From positions 198,501 to 262,500 of the forward strand of contig JAPTOF010000016.1 in the NCBI GenBank assembly GCA_028554755.1: a stretch of 64,000 nucleotides of DNA. Reading direction: 5' to 3'. Under the pieces are notes generated by a model. The model was not told the DNA's origin and did not search any database. It was given only the letters and a program-made list of their open reading frames with translations. The number at the start of each line of letters is the position of its first letter. Positions within the stretch are counted from its first letter, which is position 1. This stretch comes from Cordia subcordata. Lineage: Eukaryota > Streptophyta > Magnoliopsida > Boraginales > Cordiaceae. Below are positions 22,962-34,360 of this stretch, in pieces. Both the position numbers and the translations under genes were made by a program.

Positions 22962-24234
22962 GGGTAAATTTCACGTTACCTCTCTGTGATATACGAAAGT
23001 ATCACGTTACCCTCTTGAATTTTTAAAACTTCAGACCGCCCCCTCGTGTTTTTCGAAATTCATCACGCTCTCCTCTACCATTAATAAGACAGTAACGCCA
23101 TTTAATATTACCTTGAAATGACTATTTTAGACTTGAAATAAACTAATAAGTTTTAACACCATCTTCATCTGACCCAAAAAAAAATATCATCATCTTCATC
23201 TAACCCAAAAAAAAAAAAAAAAAATCCATCATCATCTTCTTCTTTAATCAAACAAAGCAGCCCATTAACTCAAACATGGTAGCGACCCGATCCGACCATT
23301 CAAATCGATCCAGGCCACTAAACTCCGATGAGCTTCGACCAAAAACGTTACTTGGCCTGCTGCGAACATAACTACGCTTTCCAATCAACAAGTAGTTGCA
23401 CTATCACCATCCACCACGACAGCCATGGTTGTGACCAAGAAAGCTCCTCGCCGACACCTTTTTCGCATCCTCTCGCGCCACCACGGGTACTAAAAGGTTT
23501 CACACGTTATTGCGATTCCATTCGTGTGCTTCACACAAGATTTGGAGACTTCATACTCAATCTGCCATTAAAGCTCCATTTTCATAGTTTTTTTTTTAAT
23601 AAAGAAATTGACTAATCCCTATTTTATTCTTCAAAATTCTTTCTTGATCTCAGATACATAAAATGAAAATTAAAAACATAACAGCAGCATTCACGATCAA
23701 GAAATAAGACAATAAAGGCAAAATCACGAACAAAAAATCACTCTTTGAGTGAGTGATGTTTCCGCTTGCAACTCGTTGGCAAAGACAAAAGGGTTGCTGG
23801 GCCTTCATAAGCAAATGTTGACATGCCTTGTCGTTACTTGTGCTTGAGATTTGACGAGCATAATACATATACATAGCCACATCATTTGATTGTCCAACAG
23901 TACTCACACATCTTCTTCACAAATGAACGAACCTTCATGGTTGATTGACTCGAGCCCTGTGCTTTGTGCTACTGCAAAAAATTCAAAAAGACATAAGAAA
24001 CCTAGGTTTTTTGTCATCCCAAGGACATTTTCATCCAAATAAAAGGTAAAATTAATAAAATGTTAGACCAATTTCATTTCTAGTGCGTATAGCTCAAATT
24101 TGATGGAAAAATGGATAAAGGAGGCTAACGTGATAAATTTTAAAAAAAGCATAAGAGGATGATTTGAAATTTTGATAACACAGGGAATTAACATATACTT
24201 TCGCATATCACAAGGGTAATATAAAATTTATCCC
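22962..24234. mobile_element. Pack-MULE-like element with a captured gene fragment
   Basis: The left end gggtaaatttcacgttacc and the inverted right end gggataaattttatattac begin an inverted repeat of about 130 bp (shared gatatacgaaagtat against gatatgcgaaagtat, then ttatcacgttagcctcct-like blocks). GGGTAAAT-type ends with long TIRs are typical of Mutator-like elements. The interior is richer in G and C than the flanks and holds a broken ribosomal L36 copy (23738-23938), plus a further C/G-rich segment at 23270-23530 of unknown origin. A clean 9-bp target duplication was not found. Confidence 0.65.
23738..23938 (-). pseudogene. Ribosomal protein bL36-like fragment, broken
   Basis: From the ATG at 23938 the frame reads MKVRSFVKKMCEYCW, then stop, then GYVYVLCSSNLKHK, stop, RQGMSTFAYEGPA, and continues to a TGA at 23738. 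This is the bL36 fold signature: MKVR start, zinc-binding Cys pair CEYC, CSSN and KHK-RQG. The MSTFAYEGPA extension is what I recall from nuclear genes for the organellar form in plants. Two in-frame stops replace basic residues, so no full protein can be made. It sits inside the TIR element at 22962-24234, which suggests capture rather than a native gene. Both the CEYC pair and the later Cys/His ligands are still visible. Confidence 0.75.
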
Positions 24235-25865
24235 TAAAAGAATGTTAGTCATCCAATTTAACATTCTCATTCTTGTCAAAGACGTACTTTAAGTGACTTT
24301 TGTTTATCCAAGGTAGCTATGGGAAAATTTCGGTCATACACAAGTTATGGCTTCATAGTAGATCAAAAGGAAAAAAAAAAAAAAATCTTCTCATCAATGA
24401 TACACATATTTTGAAGTAATGTCTATATCTTTTTCTATCAATGTTACATGTCATTATGTCATCAATTTTTTCCCCCTCCAAAGGACCTTGAATCCATCGC
24501 CCTTGGCTATGCAAAGATATTTCCATATCATATTCTTTCCAAAATTTTCTTTTTTAATTTAAATATCCTATTCATATTATAAATCTGTTGGGAAAAAATT
24601 AACTAGTGTTTAAAACTTACCAATAATTAAACTTTACAAATAAATATAATTATATTTTATCCTATAGGATACAATATGAATATATATAAAATAAAGTAGA
24701 GTTTGTGTCTATATTTGAACGTTACATGTATATTTAAATTTTATAAAGGGTATTTATAGTTTATCATCGCATAAATTGTGTAAACTAGCCATTTGAATAA
24801 AAATATTAAAAAATACTCATTTTTTCCCGTGCATTGGATATGATATACTCTAATTGAAATTAAAAGCAAAAAGAGATCTTTTATTAAGTGTCAACGTTTA
24901 ATTTTGGTCTTTTCTGTTGCTAATACAAGTGCAATATATAACATCTGGATAAGCTTTTAAGAAAGAGAAAGATAAAATGTATAGTTCTTCGCTCAACTAA
25001 AAGCCTTGTTTTCGGTTTCATCTTAATATTTTTTTTTATTTAAATAGACAATTTGTCTAAGTTTTTAACATGTATAACATATGATTAATAAATATTATAC
25101 TCAGTATGAGTTAATTTTATATGGATAAAGACTACAAATGAATCAATATATGGAAAGATAAATGTTAGAAAATTCAATTAATTTATTTTTCATATTCTAT
25201 AGTTGAAAGCTTATTGATTGAATTAATATAGTTTAAAATATAAAGGTGTATTAAAAATCCCTACTTGAATCATTATAACTAGGAACACTCTAACAACCAT
25301 CACAACACAGATTTATGCTGGAATATGATTTTATAAAAAAGAATTAAATGAAAACATAAACATTGACATATGTCTCATAACTAACTAATTAATAAATTTT
25401 TATATAGTCCTAATATTTATATCTTACATATATGCAACAAATAATATGTTATATACAATGGGCACTAAAAATAATTTGTTTATTTCTTATACATAATAAA
25501 TGATAAGATTCTATATTTGTAATATAATTTCATTTCCCCATTTTATATAGTTTAAATATATTTTATATAATATGAAAATTGTTGTGATGTATAGACATCT
25601 TATAATTGGGTAATTAATTTTGGAAATTTGATCCTAGTGTTTATCTTCTAGGTTTGCACAAAATTTTAACATCAAATTAAAATTATTTTAGATAAAATTA
25701 TGAAGTATAACTAAAATTATACTAATGAATTCATATTATATATTTAGTGTGAAATTATTGTATTTTTAAATCATTGAAGTCATTAATTCCTTTTGTACAT
25801 TTGTAACAAAAGTGTAGCTTATAAAAAAAATCTCAAAAGTTGTATACTTGTGTTTGAAAACATTT
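24235..25865. other. AT-rich intergenic DNA, nothing supported
   Basis: No open frame, RNA or delimited repeat was recognised on either strand. Confidence 0.5.
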
Positions 25866-26563
25866 AGTGCGTGTTCGGTAATAACTTTTTAAGGAGCGTT
25901 TAACTTTTTGACTGGTCAAAACACTATTTTACTAAATTATTGCTGTTCGGTAAATTAGCGTTTCAAGTAACTTTTTAGGTAACTTTTAGCATTTCAACTA
26001 GCGTTTCTCAGAAACTAAAAATTTTAGCGTTTCAGGTAGCTTTTAGCTTTTCATGTTTTTTTTGGGCAAATCTACCTTTTTTGCATTTTTTTTATTTTTC
26101 TATTCTTTCTCCAATCTCTCTCTATATTTTTACCTTTTCTTTTCATAAATATAAATAAGAAATAATATAAAAATGAATTTTAATTCCTATATAATCAACA
26201 TTACTAAAAGCATAAGTTTTATTAGTATCTTTTTTTTTTACAAAATAATTTTAAATCTATTAAAATTAATTTTTGTAATATTAATACAAATGTTTTATCA
26301 AAAAATTAGTTATACTTTAATATTAAAATATAATTATGAAAATAAATATCTAATTATGAAATACATTATCTTATTCATATAATAGTCATAGTAATTACAA
26401 TTATCATAACAACAATAATAATAACAACATGATATTAATGTCATTTTACATCATATAGCATTCATCAGTTAATCTAATAGCTAATTTTACAGAACATAAC
26501 AGTTATCTACTACTCAAACAACTATCAGCTACTCTAACAACTAAATTTGCCGAATAAGCCCTT
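25866..26563. mobile_element. Two-copy TIR repeat, copy 2
   Basis: It starts agtgcgtgttcggtaataac and ends tttgccgaataagccc. The inverted right end gggcttattcggcaaa resembles the left end. It is homologous along its length to 18929-19694 but lacks the long AAT expansion. The open frame inside (26173-26382) is Ile/Leu/Asn-rich low complexity and not a gene. Confidence 0.65.
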
Positions 26564-28897
26564 AACGTCATATAAGTTTGAAATTGTGAAGCAAATCAAC
26601 ATTTGATACACCAACGTGAAATTATAAATAATTCAATTTATTTATTTTTGCAGAGAAATGAAAATGAACTCCACAAATGTGTAAAGAAAATGAATCCAAT
26701 ATCAAATACCAAACTATTAGTTTTTTGGTACACTATTTAATATACGGGGTTTTATCCCTTTTCTCCTTATTGTGGTTTATATCATTCTTTTGAATTATTT
26801 CCTATAGTAAACTTTTCAAAAAATAAAAAATATATATGAAGGAATATTGTCATTTGAAATTTACTATAATTAAAATATTTAATATAAAATTCAATTAGGA
26901 ATTGTATTGTCTTTTATGATGTATAGAAAGTTGTATAATTGGCTGTATGAAATGATGTTCCACTGTAATGTAATAGATAAAAATATTAATATACAATTTT
27001 CAACTCTCTTTTAAAGTTGGAATTAATTAATGGGGACATAAATTCTAATATTATGTACAACAAAACGTTTGAGTGTTAAAAGATGATTTTTCTCCCTCTT
27101 TGTCGTATAGTGGTTCATATATAACTATTGCAAATTATTTTATATCAGTAAAATGTAAAATAGAAATTAAACTTCATATATTCTTGATATATAGAAAAAG
27201 CTAATCTAATATTGGCTAATATAACAATAATTAATGAAGCATTTTCTTAGATGATTTTGTATAAATTATATAAATAAAAAATAAAATTTACATTAAGTAG
27301 TAAGAATAATTGGTACTAATAGTTATATGTTGGCTTTTTTTTAATACTATTTATTTTTTGTGTTATTCCATTAAAATTATTTAAGATATATTCAATTTGG
27401 ATAAATATTCAGTCAATATAGAAATCTATCAAGTTAGATAATCATTACACAGTTAATTAAAATAATAAAATTCAGATAGTAAGGACAAAAATACAACATT
27501 AATAGTTATGATGGCTTTTGGTTAATGGTATTATTAGGATTATTATTTTTAGTATCATTCAGTTAAAATTATATTAAGCTATTAAATTAGCTACATAAGC
27601 ATTAAGCAGCAAAAAAATCTATTAACTTATATAAGCATTAGATAATAAAAGAATTCCATCAAATTATGTACATACATAATGGAAATAATTTGATATTGGA
27701 ATTTGGAAAGGGAAAATAATGAAATTCAACAAGCGGTGATACATTTTTGGTAAATCATTCTTCTTCCCATATTCTACTTCATAATTTAATTCTTCCTATC
27801 TCACAATAGCTTACTCATGAAATACAAATAGATTGTTGATTCTAACACCAAGTAACGAACACAAATGGTGACATTCTGATTGCGTAATGATTATTTTAAT
27901 TATGATTGCTAATAAAGCATGATATACAAAAGATAAGGATCAAAACATTATTAAAACAAAAATTACGAAAATGATTCTCCAAGAGCATGAGATAGTTTAT
28001 ATAACACAAAAAAGTAAATAGAGAAAACAAAGTTAACACAGGCAACCTTAAAATGAGATAGAACCTCTAAATCTAATTTAATAAAACTATTGTCATTTTA
28101 GAAAAAGCTGGACATTTTGCACTTACGTTAAAGATATTTCTAGAGAGGGAAAATAATATTTAAAAAAAATTATTTTTGTGGAGGACTATTAAGAACAAAA
28201 TACTAAAAGAAAAAAAATAAGGATTGGTAGGGTAAGAGATTTTAAAAAGAAAAAAAGATAAGAAAATATATTAATAAATCAATATAGATATATTAGAAAT
28301 ATATATCCTCAAATTTCTCCTTTAATACCACGTGGACCTGTAGTGGTTCCCCTTTAGTATACATAAATATATAATGATTATATAGTTTGATTTACATGAA
28401 AAGAAATTCCATGAGACCCTCTTAGTTATGTACTGAATATGTTTTATAATGTTGTAAGATAGTAATCTTCTAGTTTTTTTTTTTCCAGGACAAAACCTAC
28501 AAAATATTTCATCCTAGATTGTTCAATGCAACTAGATATACTTATTCCTACCACAAATAGAATAAGATGACCCAATTACCCAATTGTACCAAAGCAAATA
28601 TTTTGGATGTTTGTCCACTTACAAGACTCCACATAATTATATATTAGCCTAATTTTAAGATAGTGTTATGCATCTAATATTTCACTGACTTTAGATCATT
28701 ATATTTCTTTCCCAAATTTTGGTTTATTTATTTTTGACAACTTGTTAGGTATGTTTAATTTGGATTATTTTCACCCAAGAAATGAATTTTGCTTCTACAG
28801 TATAATGAAGCGTCAAACGATTATATTATCTATATGAAAACTTTTTTGAATAGAATTCTAAAGATAAATCATTCCGTGTAATTTTGTAGAAGAAATC
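26564..28897. other. AT-rich intergenic DNA, nothing supported
   Basis: 2.3 kb with many stops in all frames. No element ends or RNA genes were recognised up to the copia B target site. Confidence 0.5.
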
Positions 28898-29217
28898 TGT
28901 TGGGGAAAAACATGCAAACACGAAGAATACGAGAAGAAATAACGGACACAAGAAATTACGTGGTTCGGCTTTGAAGCCTACGTCCACGGGCAGCAGAGAA
29001 TAATTCTATTATTGATCACGAATGCTACAAGGCTCTCACTCACACATAACATAATGAGTATTGCCACATATTTATAGTGCAAAGGTTTCCTAAACCTATT
29101 AAGCAGAAAAGGCAACTAATTAATTATGTGCTATAAAAGAAAACAAGCGAATAAGGTAATATGCTAATAAAGAAATCTGCTATTCTTGTTGCCCAAGAAT
29201 ACGGGCCACATTCAACA
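28898..29217 (-). repeat. Copia B 3' LTR
   Basis: 320 bp with TGTTG/CAACA ends. It lacks 13 bp (within actttggtttctctca) present in its partner and in both A LTRs. Confidence 0.93.
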
Positions 29218-29231
29218 AATCTCCACCTTGG
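29218..29231 (-). promoter_or_regulatory. Copia B polypurine tract
   Basis: The minus strand reads ccaaggtggagatt against the 3' LTR, identical to element A. Confidence 0.85.
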
Positions 29232-29288
29232 CACGTATTCGCTCCAATCAATACACCATCATCCTTGCAGCCAACTGCCCTTAAGGGC

Positions 29289-31990
29289 TCAATGCTCCGC
29301 ACCGCAAATAGCAACCAAGTCCAAGCAATGCTTGAACTTGCTGACTGGAACCACCTTAGTCATCATATCTGCTGGATTCTCATGGGTAGATATCTTCTGC
29401 ACCGATATGATTCTTTGTGATACAACATCTCTGATAAAATGATATTTGACATCAATGTGTTTAGTCCTCTCATGATATATCTGATTCTTCGTCAGATGGA
29501 TTGCACTTTGGCTATCACAAAAGACTATACTTGTATCTTGCTGCAGTCCAAGATCACGAACCAGGCCTTATAACCACATGGCCTCTTTCACAGCTTCTGC
29601 AATTGCCATGTACTCCGCTTCAGTAGTCGACAATGCCACGATGATGTAATGTCGCTTCCAACTGATAGCACATCCAGAGAGAGTAAACACGTAACCCGTT
29701 AGAGATCTTCTCTTATCAAGGTCACCCGCAAAGTCTGAATCACAATAACCCATCAACCTCGCGCAATCTCCAGTCATCTTGCTAAATAGCAATCCTATAT
29801 TCGCAGTGCCACGAAAATATCTCATTGTCCATTTCATCGCTTCCCAGTGTGTTTTCCTAGGTGATGCCATATACCTGCTCACAACACTAACTGCATGTGA
29901 AATATCAGGACGAGTGCACACCATAGCATACATCAAGCTACCAACAGCACTCGAGTATGGAACATGAGACATATGCTCCACCTCCTCCTCAGTTTTAGGT
30001 GACAAATCTGCAGACAATTTGAAGTGAGCAGCAAGCGGCACACTCACAGACTTAGCTTTAAGCATCCCGAAACGCTCCAGCACCTTCTCAATATAACTTT
30101 GTTGAGACAAGAATAGATTCCCAGCGTTTCTATATTTGTGAATCTCCATGCCAAGAATCTTCTTCGCTGCTCCAAGATCCTTCATCTCAAACTCATCACC
30201 TAGCTGCTTCTTTAATTCGTTGATTGCAGACATGCTTTTAGCAGCAATAAGCATATCATCGACATACAACAAAGAAATACACAAACGAACCATCCGAAGC
30301 TTCTTGCGATATACACACGTCGTAAGCACTCCTTGTGTATCCAAAGACTTACCATGAATGTGTCAAATCTCTTGTACCATTGCCGAGGTGACTGCTTCAA
30401 CCCATACAAGGATTTCTTCAATTTGCAAACATGGTTCTCCTTATCAGGAACTACATACCCCTCCGGCTGACTCATGTAAATTTGTTCTTCAAGATCACCA
30501 TGCAAAAACGCTGTTTTTACATCTATCTGCTCAAGCTCTAAGTCATGAAGAGCAACCAAGGCAAGTAAAACCCTGATGGAAGTATGCTTCACAACTGGTG
30601 AGAACACTTCGTTGAAGTCAACACCCTCCCTTTGTGTATAACCTTTTGCCACCAACCGTGCCTTGTATCGAGGACCTTCAACCCCTGGAGTACCTTCCTT
30701 TTTCTTGTAAACCCATTTGCAACCGACAACTCGCTGTCCCTTAGGCAATTCAACAAGCTCCCATGTTTGATTCTTATGAAGAGACTCAATCTCCTCACTC
30801 ATGGCACCCACCCACTGAGCAGAATCTTTCCCAGATATGACCTCTTTGTATGAATTCGGCTCATGTCCTTCAATTGTTTCGGCAACAGTCAAAGCATAAG
30901 CAACAAGATCAGCGTATCCATACCTTTGAGGCTCTCTAATCTGTCTCCTTTCTCGCCCGATGGCAATCTTTGTATACATTGTTCAGGCATATTTTGATCA
31001 TGTGCCTCAGTTGGTTGAGTCGGCTGAATTTGACTGCTACTATTGCTAGATGGAATATTTGGTACATCAAAAAATACCTCCACCTGCTCTTTGACACCGT
31101 GGTCTAAATCAGCTACCACTTTCTCCTTTTCTTGGTCTAATAAAGCAAACTCATTGAACGTGACATTCCTGCTGATGAGGAAACCTGGAGACTTTGGATC
31201 TGTGCACCACAACCTGTAACCTTTCCTCTCGGACGCATAGCCTAGAAATACGCATTTCTTTGCCCTCGGCTCCAACTTGCCATCCTTCACGTGAGCGTAT
31301 GCAGGGCAACCGAACACCCTCAATCGAGAGTAGTCAGCAGGCTTACCAGACCATAACTCAAAAGGAGTTTTCAATTCAATAGCTTTGGATGGGGACCTAT
31401 TCACCAAGTAGCATGCCGTATTGACGGCTTTAGCCCAAAAGTCTTGACTCAAACCAGATTGGGAGAGCATATAACGAGCTCTCTCCACCAGAGTTCTATT
31501 CATGCTTTTTGCAACTCCATTCTGTTGTGGTGTCCCTACACATGTGCGGTGTCTCACAATGCCATGTTTCTTGCAGAACTCATGAAACTCTTTGTTGCAA
31601 TATTCCAACCCATTGTCAGTCCTAAGACGCTTAATTTGTTTACGATGCGCTTCTCAATCAACGTCTTCCACTCGACAAATGTTGGAAACGCCTCATCTTT
31701 AGTTTTTAAGAAGTATACCCACACCATCCGAGAGTATGCATCAATGAAAGTGATGTAATACGCACCTTTCTTGGAAGGAACTTTATTAGGACCCCAAAGA
31801 TCGAATGAATATAATCAAGTGTGTCTTTGGTGTTCTCCCGCCTCATCGAACTTCACCCTGGTTTGCTTTCCAAAGACACAATGCTCGCAGAATTCAAGCT
31901 TTCCCGTCCTTTGTCCACAAAGCAAATCCCTCTTGCTCATCTCGGTTAGTCCCCTCTCGCTCATATGGCCCAACCTTTTGTGCCATAACT
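29289..31990 (-). pseudogene. Copia B pol (integrase, RT, RNase H), broken
   Basis: The pre-integrase and integrase core from about 31990 are split by small deletions (near 31650, 31763, 31802 and 31845). The integrase tail is open from 31608. RT is open from 30979 with KTAFLHGDLEEQIY, shifts frame near 30310, and continues 30344-29568 with LLYVDDML and the RNase H motif GYCDSDFAGD. Another shift near 29640 precedes [10 protein letters not shown]. The frame ends with a TGA at 29289-29291. As in element A, the integrase catalytic Glu position is Lys (AAA at 31507-31509). Confidence 0.92.
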
Positions 31991-32035
31991 GCGTAGTGTC
32001 ATTATCACTCTCCTCGGATGTAACAACTGCAACAC

Positions 32036-33243
32036 TCAGAATCGTACTACCTTGAAGGACATATAGGCGCCGATCAAGTTCCCTTTCAAGAGCACAATTG
32101 CACCTTTGGTCACCTTTAAGACACCATTCTCACTTCGGAATTTGTATCCATGAGAATCCAAACGCCTAAGAGAAATCAAGTTTTTCTTCAGCTCCTGTAC
32201 ATGCCAACACTCGAGAGATCTTGTAATACCATCAAACATCTTGATATTTACGATGCCCATTCCCTCCACCTTTAACGAAAGATCATTGCCTAGGAAGACT
32301 TTCCCTTCTCTTTTGGAATAAGAAGAGAACCAGTCGCGCCTAGGACACATATGGAACGTTGCACCAGTATCAAGAATCCATTGATTTTGCCACTGTGATC
32401 CACTCACAGTCAAAACTTCCCCGGTACTACTCGAGTTATCTCCATCACTGTCAGCACTCTCCACCACATTAGCTGAATTCTCCACCTTTTTCTTTCCTTT
32501 TCTCAGTCTTGGACATTCTTTCTTAATGTGACCCTTTTCACCACACTCGAAACAGCGTAGCTTCCTTGCTCTTGATTTTGACCTTGACTTTCTTTTCTTT
32601 CTATCCGAAGATCCCCCTCTATTCTCCGATCTCCCTCTACTCACTAAACCTTCCCCATGAACTTCTTCCCTATGTCCTGGAATATGTGTTTGAAGATCCT
32701 TCGATTTTAATGAAGTAATCACATCTTCAAAAGTAATTTTATCCTTCCCGTACAACATAGTGTCCACAAAGTTCATATATGAAGGCGGTAAGGAGCATAA
32801 TACAATCATAGCTTGATCTTCGTCATCAATTTTAACACTCACATCCTTCAAAGCAATAAAACAAGAGGGAAACTCATCAAGGTGTTGTTTTAGTGAGGTA
32901 CCTTCTTTCATTCTAAGATGATACAATCGCTTCTTCAAGTAGAGGCGATTAGTGAGAGATTTAGATGCATACAGTTCCACCAAAGTATTCCAAGCCTCAA
33001 TCATGCGTCTTCTCAAGAATCTCCAAAGAATACTTCATTTGTCACGGACATATGTATTGCACTCAAGGCTTTCGCTTCGAGTTCTTCTCTCGTTGCTGGT
33101 TCTATCTTTTCCGGGATCACTCCTTCAATGACTTTCCAAAGTCCTTGCATTCTCATAAATGCCTTGAATCTGATTCTCCAAAGACTGAAACTCATTCTCC
33201 CATCAAACTTCTCGATTTCAAACTTTCCACCTGTGGAAGACAT
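32036..33243 (-). pseudogene. Copia B gag-protease, frameshifted
   Basis: It starts at the ATG of MSSTGGKFEIEKFDG. The frame is lost near 33015 and resumes in a second frame to 32036. That frame contains the CCHC knuckle CFECGEKGHIKKEC and the protease site WILDTGATFHMC. Domain content matches element A. Confidence 0.9.
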
Positions 33244-34007
33244 CTTCGTTTGCTCAAAAATCACACTTCGGGATGGAATTTGGCTCAATGGATCGCAAAA
33301 ACGGATTCAGCACGTCGAAAAACCTTAGGAACACCCCTGGTCAACTTTGGTCAACACCGGTCAAAGTCAAACCTGTTGGTCAAAGTCAACACCGTCCCCA
33401 AACACGTACTTCGGAGCAGAATCTGGCAAAACAGAGCCCAAAAACGGACTCAGCACGTCGAAAAACATGGGGTAAGGCTTTGGTCAAACTCGGTCAACCC
33501 TTGGTCAATGGTCAACGGTCAAAGTCAACCTTGGTCAACCCTGGTCAATACTGGTCAAAGGTCAAATCAGTTTTTTTTTTTTTTTTAGGACTAAATCTAA
33601 GCCCAAATAAAAATTAATTAACCCAAGACCCAAGGCCTAGCCAAAATTGGACAAGGCCACTACCTAGGCCCGATCCAAATAAACCCAAAGACCCAAAGCC
33701 TACAAACCCTAAACCTACTTTACAAACTTGAACCAATTTCTAAAAAATAATACTTGAATACCAAAAACCAACCTCAAGAGCACGCGAACTCTATCTTCTT
33801 CGCTTGTTCTTCAAACCCAAACACGAACTAGGACCCGCCGACTCAAGCTTCCACTCCAACCACCAACGCTCAACGTAGACAGCACCGGAGCACTCCTCGC
33901 CGAACAAAGACCTTTGTTTAGTTAGGCACCGTTTGGTTTGAAAAATTTTGGTTTCACAGTGAGTTTTGATTTTTCCTTTTTCCCTCAAGCAGCGGATTAA
34001 TACCTAT
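33244..34007 (-). other. Copia B untranslated leader with TTGAC repeat cluster
   Basis: 764 bp. 33339-33565 carries about thirteen GGTCAA and three AGTCAA words. The primer-proximal half differs strongly from element A and contains aaaccctaaacc. Confidence 0.75.
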
Positions 34008-34020
34008 GCTCTGATACCAG
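34008..34020 (-). promoter_or_regulatory. Copia B primer-binding site
   Basis: The minus strand reads CTGGTATCAGAGC, two bases from the 5' LTR, as in element A. Confidence 0.92.
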
Positions 34021-34022
34021 TT

Positions 34023-34355
34023 TGTTGGGGAAAAACATGCAAACACGAAGAATACGAGAAGAAATAACGGACACAAGAAATTACGTGGTTCGGCTTTGAA
34101 GCCTACGTCCACGGGCAGCAGAGAATAATTCTATTACTGATTACGAATGCTACAAGGCTCTCACTTTGGTTTCTCTCACACACATAACATAATGAGTATT
34201 GCCACATATTTATAGTGCAAAGGTTTCCTAAACCTATTAAGCAGAAAAGGCAACTAATTAATTATGTGCTATAAAAGGAAACAAGCGAATAAGGTAATAT
34301 GCTAATAAGGAAATCTGCTATTCTTCTTGCCCAAGAATACGGGCCACATTCAACA
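34023..34355 (-). repeat. Copia B 5' LTR
   Basis: 333 bp with TGTTG/CAACA ends, full-length form of the LTR. Confidence 0.93.
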
Positions 34356-34360
34356 AAATC

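Larger units (their letters stand above)
28898..34355 (-). mobile_element. Ty1/copia retrotransposon, element B (complete, inactive)
   Basis: LTR to LTR, 5458 bp, target duplication AAATC (28893-28897 and 34356-34360) perfect. It belongs to the same family and orientation as element A, with closely similar LTRs and coding parts. The LTRs differ by about 5 substitutions plus a 13-bp gap in the left LTR, so it inserted later than A. Frameshifts in gag and pol make it inactive. Confidence 0.95.

Noticed and set aside
26173..26382. 69-codon Ile/Asn-rich frame
   Set aside because: It lies wholly inside a nonautonomous TIR repeat and is A/T-composition noise.
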